In this document: positions 18,682 through 28,713 of the stretch, one piece after another
Layout of the letters: each line of letters opens with the position of its first letter
How positions within the stretch are numbered: position 1 is the first letter of the stretch
From: Clostridium ganghwense
GTDB taxonomy: Bacteria; Bacillota; Clostridia; Clostridiales; Clostridiaceae
Assembly: GCF_026735165.1 (NCBI RefSeq)
Contig: NZ_JAPQES010000003.1
Coordinates: 248,001-312,000 of the forward strand
Length of the DNA: 64,000 nt
Direction: 5' to 3'
Made by a program: the position numbers and the translations under genes
The notes under the pieces: generated by a model
Seen by the model: the letters and a program-made list of their open reading frames with translations, nothing else
What the model was told of the DNA's origin: nothing
Databases searched by the model: none

Positions 18682-19851
18682 TCACCCCTCTTTTTCATTG
18701 CCTTTTAGCATATCTCTTAATGAAGGCCAAAGTTCTTCTTTATTTTTCATTGTTGTAACAACAAAATTTTTGTGTTGTATTTCCTGTGTATATTTTTTCT
18801 TTATTGTACTTAAGACTGTTCCTGGCATAACTTCTGCATAACCAAAAAGATTACATACGTCACAAAGCTCTTTAGCTTTTTGCACTGCTTTTTGATTATC
18901 CTCACTCCAGTTATCTCCATCACTTACATGAAAGGCATATATATTCCAAGCTTCTGGATTATACTTATCATCTATAATTTCAAGAGCCTTACTATATCCA
19001 CTAGAAATATAGGTTCCGCCTGACTCCATCTTATGGAAAAAATCATTTTCATTTACAACTTTAGCACGAGTAGAATGAGCTACAAATACTACCTCTACCT
19101 TTTGATATCTCATCTTTACAAATTGATATAGTAAGAAGAAAAAGGATCTTGCCAGATATTTCTTTGTTCTATCCATAGATGATGAAGTATCCATAATACA
19201 CATAACTACTGCATTATATTCCCTTTTTACGGTTTGCTTAATTCTATGATATCTTAAGTCATCTTCCTTAAAAGGAAATCTTTCTATCTCTTCATCTCTG
19301 TTTGTTTCTTGCAAAGCTCTTTTATATCCTTGCTTTCGCTTTAATTTTTCAACTACAGTACGCTTTTTAGCAAGCCTTGGTCTTATACCATTTTTTTGAT
19401 ATCCTGCTCTTTTTTTAGCATGTTCAGACATAATTTCAGCAGATTTTTTCTTATCAAGATTAGGAAGCTTTAATTCTTCAAAAAGATAGTTTATTACATC
19501 CTCAATGGATACTTCTGCCTCATATACATCATCTCCATCAGCGTTACCAGCTCCACCACTTCCTTTACCTTGCCCCTGTTTTTTACCAGTTCCTATTTTA
19601 TCTCCTCTTTTTTCTTCTCCTGTTCCACTTCCTACTCCAGAGGCATTTTCTCCAAATATAAATTGAAATTCCTTTAGTCCCTTTATAGGAATTTTAATCT
19701 TTTTATCTTTACTCTGACCTATTATGCTTTCTTCTGATAAAATATCAACTAAATTTTTCTTTATAGAATCTTCTACAAGCTCTTTATGTCTCCTCTTATC
19801 TTCTACAGCTCTATCATGGTCTATAGGATTGAAATCTCTAAATATTGCCAT
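18682..19851 (-). CDS. yhbH: YhbH/YeaH family protein (DUF444, vWA-like)
   Basis: 389 aa from ATG 19851, four bases after the prkA stop, with GGAAGG upstream; an in-frame ATG at 19884 lies within prkA. Residues about 1-45 contain the conserved [20 protein letters not shown] Gly/Lys-rich low-complexity stretch (about 70-100) follows, then a von Willebrand A-like domain with a MIDAS-type [12 protein letters not shown]. In B. subtilis YhbH is required for efficient sporulation and acts with PrkA and SpoVR; the biochemical role is unresolved. The middle gene of prkA-yhbH-spoVR. Confidence 0.92.
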   Translation of the reverse strand: MAIFRDFNPIDHDRAVEDKRRHKELVEDSIKKNLVDILSEESIIGQSKDKKIKIPIKGLKEFQFIFGENASGVGSGTGEEKRGDKIGTGKKQGQGKGSGGAGNADGDDVYEAEVSIEDVINYLFEELKLPNLDKKKSAEIMSEHAKKRAGYQKNGIRPRLAKKRTVVEKLKRKQGYKRALQETNRDEEIERFPFKEDDLRYHRIKQTVKREYNAVVMCIMDTSSSMDRTKKYLARSFFFLLYQFVKMRYQKVEVVFVAHSTRAKVVNENDFFHKMESGGTYISSGYSKALEIIDDKYNPEAWNIYAFHVSDGDNWSEDNQKAVQKAKELCDVCNLFGYAEVMPGTVLSTIKKKYTQEIQHKNFVVTTMKNKEELWPSLRDMLKGNEKEG

Positions 19852-19855
19852 ATTA

Positions 19856-21778
19856 TCAATCCTTCCAAAGGTTATTTGCGGCATATTTCAGTATGACATC
19901 ACAACAGTGATCGCAATATCCATTAGCCTTCATTTCCTCTACCATAGAATTATATTTTTTACCTTGATCCTTATCTCTAACTTTTGATTGAGTAATAACT
20001 CTTGATAAATCTCTTACAGAAGCAGTTAATTTCTTTTCAATGGCTTCTTTTAAAGGCTCATAAGAATCATAATTTATTTTTCCACCATTTCTGATTAGAT
20101 AGAACATATAAGAGGTAACATCCAATCTGAATCCTTTTGCAGAACTTTCACTTACTCCTATTTGACCTTCAATAGAACGCATAAATGTTTCATCTGGTTC
20201 TAATTCTTCTCCTGTATATTGATCCTTAAGTTTTGTTTTATTTACATAAGCTTCTGCATTATCAAGATAATTATTGAAAAGACTTTCTGCCTGCTCTTTA
20301 AAGCTGCTTATAAATGCTTTTGTTACTTCTTTTTCTAAAATTTTGTTGTATTCTTTTCTTATAGTGTCCTGAACAAAAGCTAAATACTTCTTCTTATCCT
20401 CTTCATTCGTATCTAAATCTTTAATAGATTTTATTATACTTTCCATTACACTTAAAGGATTGATACAGTCATATTCAGAATTTGAAAGAGCATTATCGAT
20501 GGCTTTTACTATAAATCTAGTAGATATTCCTGCCATACCTTCTCTAAGTCCAGCTTCTTCTCTTAATTCTATAATATCTATCTTTTTAGTAGTTCCTTTT
20601 TCAACTATTTCTTCTCCATTATATATTTTTACCTTTGTAAGAGGATCAACCTTAGTTGATGGTGCCATTCTTGAAAGTACTGCAAACATTGCTGCAACCT
20701 CAATAGTATGTGGAGCAATATGAGCTTTAAAATTACTCTTACCCAAAATTTTCTCATATATTTTTATCTCTTCATTTAATTCAAGACAATAAGGAACCTC
20801 TACTTTTACTATTCTATCTAATATAGCTTCATTTGTATGATCTGATTTAAACTTATTCCACTCAGCTTCATTAGAATGAGCCACAATTACTCCATCGAAA
20901 TATATCATAGAATTTTTTCCTGGAGATGGTATAGACTTTTCTTGTGTCGCTGTTATTATTGTATGAAGATATTCTACATCATTTTTAAATACCTCTATAA
21001 ATTCTACCATTCCTCTATTACCAACATTGAAAGCACCATTTAATGAAAGAATACGTGGATCATCCTCTGGATATAAATCCATCTTAGATATATCTACAGA
21101 ACCTGTAAGCACGGAAGTATCTTGGTTGTTAGGATCAACAGGTGGAACAACTCCTATTCCTTTTCTTGATCTTATTGAAAAATCTGTACTTACAACAGGG
21201 AATTTTTCATATTCTCCATGGAATTCATTTTTTAATCTATGTCTACATACTGGACACAAATCGCCTTCTACTTTTATTCCAAGTTCATCTTCAAACTCAC
21301 CTCTTAAATGCTTCGGAATTAAATGTAGAGGCTCTTCTCTCATAGGACATCCCTCTAATGCATATACAGGTGGACAGTTTTCTATTGCTTTTTTAAGAGC
21401 TTCTACTAATGAAGATTTACCTGCTCCAACTGGTCCTACTAAATACAATACCTGCCTTGCTTCTTCTCCTTGCATAGCTGCTGAGTAAAAATAACTTACT
21501 AACTTCATTAATACCTTATCAATACCATAGAAATCCTTCTTAAAAAAGTTATAGCTCTTTATAACGTCATTTCCATATATTTTTCTTATTCTTCTGTTTT
21601 CCTCGGGTTTTAAAACTTCAAATCCTTGCGCCATAATAATGTCATACATTCTTTTATGGGAAAGCTTAACTATATCTGGGTTTTTCTTAACAAATTCAAG
21701 ATATTCTAATAATGTTCCATTAAACTTATTCTTCTTTTTATTTTCTCTATCCATTTTAATAATCTGTTTAAAATCCAC
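19856..21778 (-). CDS. prkA: PrkA serine protein kinase / AAA+ protein
   Basis: 640 aa starting at GTG 21778 behind AGGAGGGAG. The N-terminal AAA+ domain has Walker A GPVGAGKS (115-122) and the family zinc-type [14 protein letters not shown] segment. The C-terminal region resembles a kinase-associated domain. PrkA proteins were described as serine kinases and in B. subtilis affect sporulation; a AAA+ protease-like activity has also been reported. Upstream, a 21-nt palindrome (21857-21877) lies between this gene and the preceding terminator. First gene of the conserved trio with yhbH and spoVR. Confidence 0.94.
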   Translation of the reverse strand: MDFKQIIKMDRENKKKNKFNGTLLEYLEFVKKNPDIVKLSHKRMYDIIMAQGFEVLKPEENRRIRKIYGNDVIKSYNFFKKDFYGIDKVLMKLVSYFYSAAMQGEEARQVLYLVGPVGAGKSSLVEALKKAIENCPPVYALEGCPMREEPLHLIPKHLRGEFEDELGIKVEGDLCPVCRHRLKNEFHGEYEKFPVVSTDFSIRSRKGIGVVPPVDPNNQDTSVLTGSVDISKMDLYPEDDPRILSLNGAFNVGNRGMVEFIEVFKNDVEYLHTIITATQEKSIPSPGKNSMIYFDGVIVAHSNEAEWNKFKSDHTNEAILDRIVKVEVPYCLELNEEIKIYEKILGKSNFKAHIAPHTIEVAAMFAVLSRMAPSTKVDPLTKVKIYNGEEIVEKGTTKKIDIIELREEAGLREGMAGISTRFIVKAIDNALSNSEYDCINPLSVMESIIKSIKDLDTNEEDKKKYLAFVQDTIRKEYNKILEKEVTKAFISSFKEQAESLFNNYLDNAEAYVNKTKLKDQYTGEELEPDETFMRSIEGQIGVSESSAKGFRLDVTSYMFYLIRNGGKINYDSYEPLKEAIEKKLTASVRDLSRVITQSKVRDKDQGKKYNSMVEEMKANGYCDHCCDVILKYAANNLWKD

Positions 21779-21856
21779 TAAGTCTCCCTCCTTTTAAAAA
21801 CCTTTATATAATTTTAAATTATGTTTGTATCAGTTTATTTTAATTTATATGTATGC

Positions 21857-21877
21857 TTTTTGCATATTATGCAAAAA
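21857..21877. promoter_or_regulatory. Perfect 21-nt palindrome upstream of prkA
   Basis: TTTTTGCATA and TATGCAAAAA are perfect inverted repeats around a single central T. The site is 80-100 bases upstream of the prkA GTG and outside the neighbouring terminator stem, so it is a candidate operator for the prkA operon. The binding protein is unknown. Confidence 0.45.
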
Positions 21878-21884
21878 AAACAAA

Positions 21885-21906
21885 AGACCAGCTATTTAGC
21901 TAGTCT
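21885..21906 (-). terminator. Terminator of the endonuclease/phosphatase-family gene
   Basis: AGACTAGC/GCTGGTCT stem (one mismatch) followed on the minus strand by TTTTGTTTTTTTT. Member of the same terminator family as 9870-9893. Confidence 0.85.
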
Positions 21907-21915
21907 CTTCTAAAA

Positions 21916-22977
21916 TTACTTTAGTTCAAATTCCACTTCCACTGGATTATGATCTGAATTTTTAAATTCTAAAGAATATCCTTTAACATTTTTAATTTCA
22001 ATATTGGATGAAACCAAGAATCCATCTATTATTGATAAATAGTTAATTCCTTTCTTATAAGGTATATCTATGCTTCTATTACTAGGCACTAACGTATCTA
22101 CTGCCCACTTAAAATCTTCTGATTCAAAATCCTTCGGAATTTTTTTAAGCCATTCAGGCCACTCCTGTTCAGATTTGAAAATATTGGGGTCAGTTCCCGG
22201 AATCACATGATTCCAATCGCCTCCTACTATTATATAGTTTCCTTGTTTATATTCTTTTTCTATGTAATCTTTTAAAAATTGCAGCTGCTGTTTTCTTATT
22301 GTTCCACCTTTGTCATAAGCTGAAAGATGTGAATTAATTAATATAAGTTCTTTACCACCTTCAACTTTTAATCTACTTTCTATGAAACATCTATCTAATA
22401 AAGCAAGCTGTCTTGGCCATTTTTCATTTCCAGGATATTGATATCTATCAGATTTCTCTATATTATACTGGGAAAATGTTGCTAGTCCAGCTTCAACTTT
22501 TCCATGAGGCTTAAAAATAGGTACAGGAACCCACGGTACTTTATAATTTAATGCAAAGGTTGAACTGTAATCTTTTAGATTATCTTTTACATACTTATAC
22601 TCATTAATGTAGAAGCTTCGTGTACAATTCACATCTATCTCCTGTAAAAATATAATAGAACTCTTTTCTTTCTTTAAAAACTCAGTAATTTCATTAAGAT
22701 TTTCTAAAGTTTTTTCTTTGCTTTGTGAACGTGACCCTGTACCACCATCCATAAAGAAATCCTGGTCTTTATCTAAACCACAAAATCCAATATTAAAAGT
22801 TAATATTCTTAACGGAATATTCTTTTTTATTACATCTTGCTTATTATTTTCAATCTTTAAACTTATAACATCCTTAGGTTTATAATCAGTTACTGTCATA
22901 AATATCAGATAAGATGCCAAAATTATTACAAAAATTACAATTATCCATAAAATAAACTTTAAGGTTTTTCTTATCAT
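21916..22977 (-). CDS. Endonuclease/exonuclease/phosphatase family protein, membrane-anchored
   Basis: 353 aa. An N-terminal membrane helix (about 7-27) is followed by an EEP-fold domain with LTFNIGFCG, FLQEIDVNC (Glu ligand), VGGDWNHVIPG and the terminal NSDHNPVEVEFEL. The metal ligands and the catalytic His/Asp are present. EEP enzymes include DNases and sphingomyelinases; which substrate this one uses is not evident. It has an N-terminal anchor and so probably acts outside the cytoplasm. Monocistronic between a methyl-accepting protein terminator and its own terminator. Confidence 0.85.
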   Translation of the reverse strand: MIRKTLKFILWIIVIFVIILASYLIFMTVTDYKPKDVISLKIENNKQDVIKKNIPLRILTFNIGFCGLDKDQDFFMDGGTGSRSQSKEKTLENLNEITEFLKKEKSSIIFLQEIDVNCTRSFYINEYKYVKDNLKDYSSTFALNYKVPWVPVPIFKPHGKVEAGLATFSQYNIEKSDRYQYPGNEKWPRQLALLDRCFIESRLKVEGGKELILINSHLSAYDKGGTIRKQQLQFLKDYIEKEYKQGNYIIVGGDWNHVIPGTDPNIFKSEQEWPEWLKKIPKDFESEDFKWAVDTLVPSNRSIDIPYKKGINYLSIIDGFLVSSNIEIKNVKGYSLEFKNSDHNPVEVEFELK

Positions 22978-23070
22978 ACTCTCCTCCTGATGGTTAAATT
23001 ATTTAATTATTCCTTATAACTATAATATACCTGTACATCATTATACATACTTTTGCAATAAGTGGCAAAA

Positions 23071-23104
23071 AATTAAACATTAGCAATTATGCTAATGTTT
23101 AATT
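23071..23104 (-). terminator. Intrinsic terminator of the chemoreceptor gene
   Basis: Perfect 14-bp stem AATTAAACATTAGC/GCTAATGTTTAATT with TTTTTT on the minus-strand side. Confidence 0.9.
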
Positions 23105-23126
23105 CTACTTAACTTATAAAAGCTAT

Positions 23127-24818
23127 TTATAGCTTAAATTTATTAACCTCTTCCATTGTTTTACCAGCCATAACAGAAAGCATTTCTGCACTGCCTGCTA
23201 CCTCTTCTGATGAAGAATTCATTTCTTGCGCTGAAGCTGATATCTCCTCTGAAGTAGCTGAGTTTTCTTCTGCCACTGCTGAAGCTGTTTCTACCTTACT
23301 AATAATTTCATTTTTATCATTATTAACTCTATTAATTTCAGAATTTACACTTTCTATTAGAGGTAGTATATTTTCTATAGCATCTATTATTTCTTTAAAA
23401 GAATCTATAGAACTATCTATTATACTAACTTGATTTGTAAGTTCTCCATTTACTTCATTTGTTGTATTAATAACACCATTAGTTTCTGATGTAATTAAAG
23501 TTAATACATTATCAATTTCTGTTGAGGAACTTTTACTTTGTTCAGCTAATTTTCTAATTTCATCTGCAACAACAGCAAAGCCTTTTCCAGCTTCCCCTGC
23601 TCTTGCTGCTTCAATAGCAGCATTTAATGCAAGTAAATTTGTTTGATCAGCTATGTTATTTATAAGAGCTGTAATTTCATTAATTTTATTAACACTCATT
23701 CCAAGGTTAGATATTTTTGTGCTTACATCTTCAAAAGATTTATTTATATTATTAATAGATGTAACCAATTGCGTTAACTGATCGTTACTTCCTTTAGCCA
23801 TTTTATCTATATTTTTAGCATTAGCATCAACATCTTCTACAGATAAAACAATATTATCTACAGCATTTCCAAAAGTATTTAAAGTATTCGCCATTTCTAC
23901 CAGTTCGCTAGCTTGTGATGTTGAACCTTCTGCTACTCCCTGTACAGCATTAGCAACTTCTTGTGAGGATGAAGTCATCTCTTCTGAAACTGCTGATAAA
24001 GACATAGATTGCTCATTTATTGTATCTGTATTTTCCTTAACTGATTTTAATATATTAGCTATTGAAGAAATTGTTAAAGCTAATTCTTTTTTCATAACTC
24101 CAAATTCATTCTTTTTATCTTTTTCTATTTCTACTGTAAAATCTCCAGAAGAAAGTATATTCAATATTCCTGTGAATTCTTTTATAGAAGTTCTTATTGA
24201 AACAAGAATTAAAAGTGATAATCCTGTTACAAAAGTAATTAATAAAATTAATATTATTATAAAAGTAGATTTGCTATTATTATACTTGTCAATAGATTCC
24301 TTGTGAATAACTTCTGCAGCTTGTTTCTCATATTCTACTAAAGTTACAATTTCAGCAGATATTTTATCACCAAGTCCCTGTATTGGTTTCATATCTATTG
24401 CTTCACCACGTAATTTTTGTCCTTTTATGGAACTATACCCCTTCATATAGCTTCCGTAATTTTCCATCAAAGAATTGATTATTTCTAATTTTTTATCATC
24501 CTTGCTAACCGCTTTAACTTGTTGTAGTTTTTCCCTAATTAATTTATCATTTTCTTCTACAATTTTAGTATATTCCTCACTATACTCTCTCTCTATTACC
24601 TTTGTAAAAGCATTCCTCAAAACTCCCATTTCTCCATTAACTTCCCCTATTACTACAATTTCTAAAAGGTGTTTATTGTAAATTTTCTCAATATTTGTGC
24701 TTAAATTCTTCATGTTCATGAATCCTGTTACCCCTATTACAACTGTACTAATAAGAGATAAACACCAAAGCAAAATTATTCCATGTATTATTTTAAAATT
24801 TTTGAATTTTTCAAACAC
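23127..24818 (-). CDS. Methyl-accepting chemotaxis protein
   Basis: 563 aa starting at GTG 24818 behind AGGAGG. Membrane segments lie at about 12-32 and 188-210, enclosing a four-helix-bundle type sensor of about 155 residues without a recognisable PAS or Cache core. HAMP follows (about 212-265), then the signalling domain with the invariant tip [20 protein letters not shown]. This feeds CheA/CheW and controls motility or a related output. The ligand is unknown. No chemotaxis genes are adjacent. Confidence 0.93.
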   Translation of the reverse strand: MFEKFKNFKIIHGIILLWCLSLISTVVIGVTGFMNMKNLSTNIEKIYNKHLLEIVVIGEVNGEMGVLRNAFTKVIEREYSEEYTKIVEENDKLIREKLQQVKAVSKDDKKLEIINSLMENYGSYMKGYSSIKGQKLRGEAIDMKPIQGLGDKISAEIVTLVEYEKQAAEVIHKESIDKYNNSKSTFIIILILLITFVTGLSLLILVSIRTSIKEFTGILNILSSGDFTVEIEKDKKNEFGVMKKELALTISSIANILKSVKENTDTINEQSMSLSAVSEEMTSSSQEVANAVQGVAEGSTSQASELVEMANTLNTFGNAVDNIVLSVEDVDANAKNIDKMAKGSNDQLTQLVTSINNINKSFEDVSTKISNLGMSVNKINEITALINNIADQTNLLALNAAIEAARAGEAGKGFAVVADEIRKLAEQSKSSSTEIDNVLTLITSETNGVINTTNEVNGELTNQVSIIDSSIDSFKEIIDAIENILPLIESVNSEINRVNNDKNEIISKVETASAVAEENSATSEEISASAQEMNSSSEEVAGSAEMLSVMAGKTMEEVNKFKL

Positions 24819-24972
24819 TTTACTTCCTCCTATCTCATCTTTTGTTGTTTGTAATCATATTATCGTAATTACGCCTTAAATCTTTCCATGATATTTATGG
24901 AAATTATTTATTTATTTTTTAGTTCTATACCATATTTCATGATGATTATATATAAATTTATATAAATAAAAA

Positions 24973-24994
24973 AGACTAGCAATTAAGCTAATCT
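24973..24994 (-). terminator. Terminator of the antiporter gene
   Basis: AGATTAGC/GCTAGTCT stem (minus-strand reading; imperfect) followed by TTTTTTATTT. Same terminator family. Confidence 0.8.
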
Positions 24995-25012
24995 TTCTTA
25001 ACTCGAACAAAT

Positions 25013-26266
25013 TTAAGCAACTTGTTTCCTTACATTACTATGTTCTTCTAATTTTAATATCTTAGCTAATAATTTAGAAGTACTCGCTTGGAAAGTAAGG
25101 GTTACTATTATGGCCATAAAAGTTACTGATGATATAATTTGAGCATTTGGAATTTTCATAGTAACCATCATTCCTGCTAATGCTGCTGGTATTACTCCAG
25201 TTTCTCTAATCCACATCATATATACAATTTCTTTAAAATTCCATTTTGCTTTTCTATCAAGAGAAATAGATATAAAAGCTGACACTGGTCTGGAAACAAA
25301 GATAAGTACAGCAACTATAAGTAAAGACGCTTTCCAGTATTTAGCCAAAATTTCAAATTGTACTTGGGTACCTAGAAGTATAAAAATCATCATTCTTAAA
25401 ATTACAGTTAAAACTTCTTTAAATCTAAGATGTGTTATGTAGCTTTCTTCTGGAAGTCTTAGATTTACCATTTTTTTATTTCCACATATCATACCTACAA
25501 TGAAAGTTGACATGTATCCACTAAATCCAAGCTTTTCTGAAATAAGATAGGCAACTCCTACTCCAGCTATAGCCAGTTGTGAAGGATATTCTTTTAATAT
25601 GCCGTATTTATCTTCAGATATCAATATAGAATTTATAACACCAACTACAACACCAACTAATATACCTCCACCAGCACTTAAAGCTAATTTTAAAAGACTA
25701 CCTTTTAGTGAAAATGTTCCTCCTTGTATAATTCCTAAAATAGCAAAAGTAATTATTGCTGCTGCTACATCATTAAAAGCTGATTCTGATATTATTGTTT
25801 GTTTTAATTTACTGCTTATATTCATATTCTTGAATAAGGGTATCAATACTGAAGGATCTGTAGAAGCTATAATTACTCCTAATAAAAGTGCACACATAAA
25901 ATCAATATGAAGTATCTTATATGCAAAATATCCGGTAATAAATGTTGAAATAATGACCCCCATAGTAGCTAACAAAATAACTGTATACTTTACTTTATTT
26001 AATATCTTCAATTCTACTTCTCTACCACCATCATATAAAATATAAGCTGCACCAAAAGTTAAAATAAATTGATTTCCTATAGGATATTTATCTATATTAA
26101 TCCAATTTAAAACATGAGGCCCTAAAAGTATACCTGCAAATATAAATAAAACTACATCAGGTAAATGGACCTTCTCACTTATCTTGGCAAAAACAACACC
26201 TGATAATAAAACTAAAACTAATAATTCCAATAATTTTTCACTTGCAACAATTGCAGTAGACTCCAT
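25013..26266 (-). CDS. Cation:proton antiporter (CPA1 / NhaP-type)
   Basis: 417 aa with about 12 membrane segments and the CPA core. FGAAYILYDGGREVELKIL is the typical segment after helix 3, and DPSVLIPLF then SAFNDVAAAI (with the conserved ND pair) give the ion-binding site. There is no C-terminal TrkA-C domain. These antiporters exchange sodium or potassium for protons. It starts at ATG 26266 behind AAAGGAGG. Monocistronic. Ion selectivity cannot be told from sequence. Confidence 0.9.
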   Translation of the reverse strand: MESTAIVASEKLLELLVLVLLSGVVFAKISEKVHLPDVVLFIFAGILLGPHVLNWINIDKYPIGNQFILTFGAAYILYDGGREVELKILNKVKYTVILLATMGVIISTFITGYFAYKILHIDFMCALLLGVIIASTDPSVLIPLFKNMNISSKLKQTIISESAFNDVAAAIITFAILGIIQGGTFSLKGSLLKLALSAGGGILVGVVVGVINSILISEDKYGILKEYPSQLAIAGVGVAYLISEKLGFSGYMSTFIVGMICGNKKMVNLRLPEESYITHLRFKEVLTVILRMMIFILLGTQVQFEILAKYWKASLLIVAVLIFVSRPVSAFISISLDRKAKWNFKEIVYMMWIRETGVIPAALAGMMVTMKIPNAQIISSVTFMAIIVTLTFQASTSKLLAKILKLEEHSNVRKQVA

Positions 26267-26455
26267 ATATATATACCTCCTTTGTAAAATTGTATATAAA
26301 ATTTAATTAACAATTTCTAATAATAACAGCTTAAAATTCCTTTTTCAATAGAAAAACAAATGTAAACATTCTCAATTTTTACCAAATCATTACCCTTTAA
26401 TCCTGATGTTTTTACACCTTAATATAGCTATAAATACTGCAAAAGAACATAAAAA

Positions 26456-26478
26456 AAACTAGCCTATATGGCTAGTTT
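26456..26478 (-). terminator. Terminator of the SH3/C39-like peptidase gene
   Basis: AAACTAGCC/GGCTAGTTT perfect 9-bp stem, 5-nt loop, followed on the minus strand by TTTTTATG. Confidence 0.85.
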
Positions 26479-26487
26479 AACTTGCTA

Positions 26488-27774
26488 TTATTTACCTGGC
26501 ATATGTTTTATATCCTTAGTATTTACTATACTTCTTTCTCTACTGTATCCTCCATTATTATTACTGCTTACTACAATCATATACGGCCACCAATTATCCA
26601 TTGAACTTCTAACATCTTCTGAAGAATAATATCTATCTTTTCCTTTTTTTGAACCATTTTCATAAACTTCGCCCCAGCTGTTAGGATCATATACTTCAAA
26701 GTAAGTTTTATCATCTACCACCTTATATCCTTTTATAACTATAAAATGACCTCCTCCGAATTCATAATGGCGTCCCACATGTTCTTCTTTATTTGGATTA
26801 TAAGTTATATAATTACTATCAATACAAAGTATTAAAACATTCCCATCTTTTAATTGATTTTTCACAGAATTTTCCGTTATATCCTCTACTACATAATTCT
26901 CAATCTTATATTTATCTAAATAATTTGTAATATCATAAGTATACCACCATCCACCTTCACTTCTATAAGTATTTCTAGCATCTTGTGCTGTTTTATCAAA
27001 AGAAGGGTTGGCCCACTTTATAGCCATAGTAACACTTGAAGGTCCACAGTTTTCATAGTTATGAGTTCCTGTGTTAAATTGATCTATATACCATTCATAC
27101 TCTCTGTCATTATGAACGTATTCTGTTTCATATTTTCCAAGTCCTAATGATTGTTCTAAATGTTTTCTAACTCCAAAACTAACTTCTTTAGATTGTTTTA
27201 ATTTTGAACCTGAAACACTTTTTATATTTGTTCCAACAGTTAATGTATATCCCTCTCCTAGTTTGTATCCTTCTACTGGTGAACTGACTAATATACTTTT
27301 AGAATCATCGCCTAGTTCTATATTTACAGAAATAGGATTATCTTTACTATCTTTAACTTTAATTTCATTCTTAGTAGAAGCATCAATTTCAATCTCTTTA
27401 TTAAAATTAATCTTCCATACCTTATCTGTATCTACTATCTTATCGTATTGATGTTTGCTTTCTTCACCTTCTTTTTCTTGTGTAGAACTTTTATCTATTT
27501 CTATATATTGCTTGTACACATATCCATAAGAAGAGTTTAGTTTAATTTTATACCAGTCTCCAATAGTATCTACTATTTTTACAGAACTATTAGGTTCTAA
27601 TTTAAATAGAATCTGTGATTCTAAACTTGGACCTTTTCTTACATTTAAATTGGTACTCGTTGTAACCATGCCTTTAGGTGAATTTATTGTTTTAGCTAAA
27701 GACGTTGATCCAACAATAGGACTTAAAGCTATTGAAAACGCCAGAATAGCTGATAGTATTTTTTTATTCTTCAT
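26488..27774 (-). CDS. Secreted SH3 + Ig-like + C39-type cysteine peptidase
   Basis: 428 aa. Signal peptide at 1-28, bacterial SH3 domain (about 38-92, NLNVRKGPSLESQIL), a Big_5-like Ig domain (about 112-202) and a C-terminal C39_2-type peptidase-like domain (about 215-415). Probable catalytic Cys243 lies in NYENCGPSSVTMA and His in GGHFIVIKGY; the YFEVYDPNSWG segment supplies the Asp. Such proteins are secreted and may act on cell-wall peptides. It begins with a good ribosome binding site. Monocistronic. Confidence 0.88.
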   Translation of the reverse strand: MKNKKILSAILAFSIALSPIVGSTSLAKTINSPKGMVTTSTNLNVRKGPSLESQILFKLEPNSSVKIVDTIGDWYKIKLNSSYGYVYKQYIEIDKSSTQEKEGEESKHQYDKIVDTDKVWKINFNKEIEIDASTKNEIKVKDSKDNPISVNIELGDDSKSILVSSPVEGYKLGEGYTLTVGTNIKSVSGSKLKQSKEVSFGVRKHLEQSLGLGKYETEYVHNDREYEWYIDQFNTGTHNYENCGPSSVTMAIKWANPSFDKTAQDARNTYRSEGGWWYTYDITNYLDKYKIENYVVEDITENSVKNQLKDGNVLILCIDSNYITYNPNKEEHVGRHYEFGGGHFIVIKGYKVVDDKTYFEVYDPNSWGEVYENGSKKGKDRYYSSEDVRSSMDNWWPYMIVVSSNNNGGYSRERSIVNTKDIKHMPGK

Positions 27775-27927
27775 ATTTCCTCCTCATATACATATATATT
27801 TTTTATTTATCTTTCTATAAATTATATTGTATAATTTGACCATTTACTATTATTTTTTTCATTTTAACTCCATTTATATTATAACATTAATATTTTCTAA
27901 ATGTCATATATTTGCACATATACTTTT

Positions 27928-27950
27928 TCCAATACATATACTGTATTGGA
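27928..27950. promoter_or_regulatory. Perfect inverted repeat upstream of the DNRLRE-like gene
   Basis: TCCAATACA and TGTATTGGA flank a 5-nt centre, 33 bases upstream of the presumed start at 27983. A candidate operator or hairpin; no promoter could be placed with confidence. Confidence 0.4.
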
Positions 27951-27982
27951 TACATATTCTTATTTAAAAGAGGTGATGTTAT

Positions 27983-28558
27983 ATAGGTAATTTAATAATA
28001 CACGCCTGTAAAACTTTAACCATATCAAGTAAATTTCCACAAGAAAATATAAATGGAGAAACAATAATAGTTGGTAATGATGGAAACGATTTTTACGGAA
28101 GTTATCTTTTTTTCGATACTTCCTCTATACCTGATAACATTTCAATACACTCATCTGAAATTGTGCTGTTTAAAGTTACAGATTTTTTTTATGATTATAA
28201 TAAAAATTTTTCTATCTGTCCTATTGCAGATTATTTTAGTAGCTTTACCTCTTATGAAACTCGTCCCAAAATATATAAAAATTTTTCAGAAATCTTTAAC
28301 CCATTTACATGTGGTGTAGCTGTAGAAATTGATATCACGAATATAGTACGCGGCTGGTTACAAAATCTCATTATAAACAAAGGTTTGTTTTTGTATAGTA
28401 GTAATTCTAACTCATCATTAACTTCCTTTGGTTCAGCCTTAAGTAAAGATAACTATCTGATACCTATTTTAAGAGTAAGTTTTAAAAAATCACCTATTCC
28501 AGTTAATTTGCCATATGTACCTATAAATAAATATCCTTATATTTTATCTAATCCTTAA
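27983..28558 (+). CDS. DNRLRE-domain-like protein with ATA in place of a start codon
   Basis: The coding frame runs without a stop from a TGA at 27974 to the TAA at 28556-28558 (about 192 codons). It contains the DNRLRE-type beta-sandwich segments YGSYLFFDTSSIPDNIS and VEIDITNIVRGWLQNL. A ribosome binding site AGAGGTGAT is correctly placed for the codon at 27983, but that codon is ATA; no ATG, GTG or TTG exists in frame before the GTG at 28163. Either the start was lost by mutation (ATG to ATA), a rare ATA start is used, or a base is wrong here. Product is probably an extracellular or spore-surface protein by family; the evidence for function is slim. Confidence 0.55.
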   Translation: MGNLIIHACKTLTISSKFPQENINGETIIVGNDGNDFYGSYLFFDTSSIPDNISIHSSEIVLFKVTDFFYDYNKNFSICPIADYFSSFTSYETRPKIYKNFSEIFNPFTCGVAVEIDITNIVRGWLQNLIINKGLFLYSSNSNSSLTSFGSALSKDNYLIPILRVSFKKSPIPVNLPYVPINKYPYILSNP

Positions 28559-28561
28559 AAA

Positions 28562-28597
28562 TTATCCACAAGTTTAAAATTTTATAATTTTCTATAG
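28562..28597. repeat. Second copy of the DnaA-box-containing repeat
   Basis: About 33 of 36 bases match 3042-3077, including the TTATCCACA DnaA-box consensus and the AAATTTTATAATTT arm. The left arm of the inverted repeat found at 2997-3012 is absent. Lies just 3 bases after the DNRLRE-like stop and before a terminator. Confidence 0.55.
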
Positions 28598-28605
28598 AAT
28601 AAAAA

Positions 28606-28636
28606 AATAAGACCTCCTATTAGAGAAGGTCTTATT
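28606..28636. terminator. Terminator between convergent DNRLRE-like gene and nupC
   Basis: AATAAGACCT/AGGTCTTATT perfect 10-bp stem with TTTTTT on the plus strand; it can terminate the plus-strand gene and, less strongly, the minus-strand gene. Confidence 0.85.
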
Positions 28637-28713
28637 TTTTATATATTTTAAGTGAAAGGTAATTATATATTTAAATTTTATAATTAGGTCTGTTACTTAT
28701 CAAATGATAGTTA

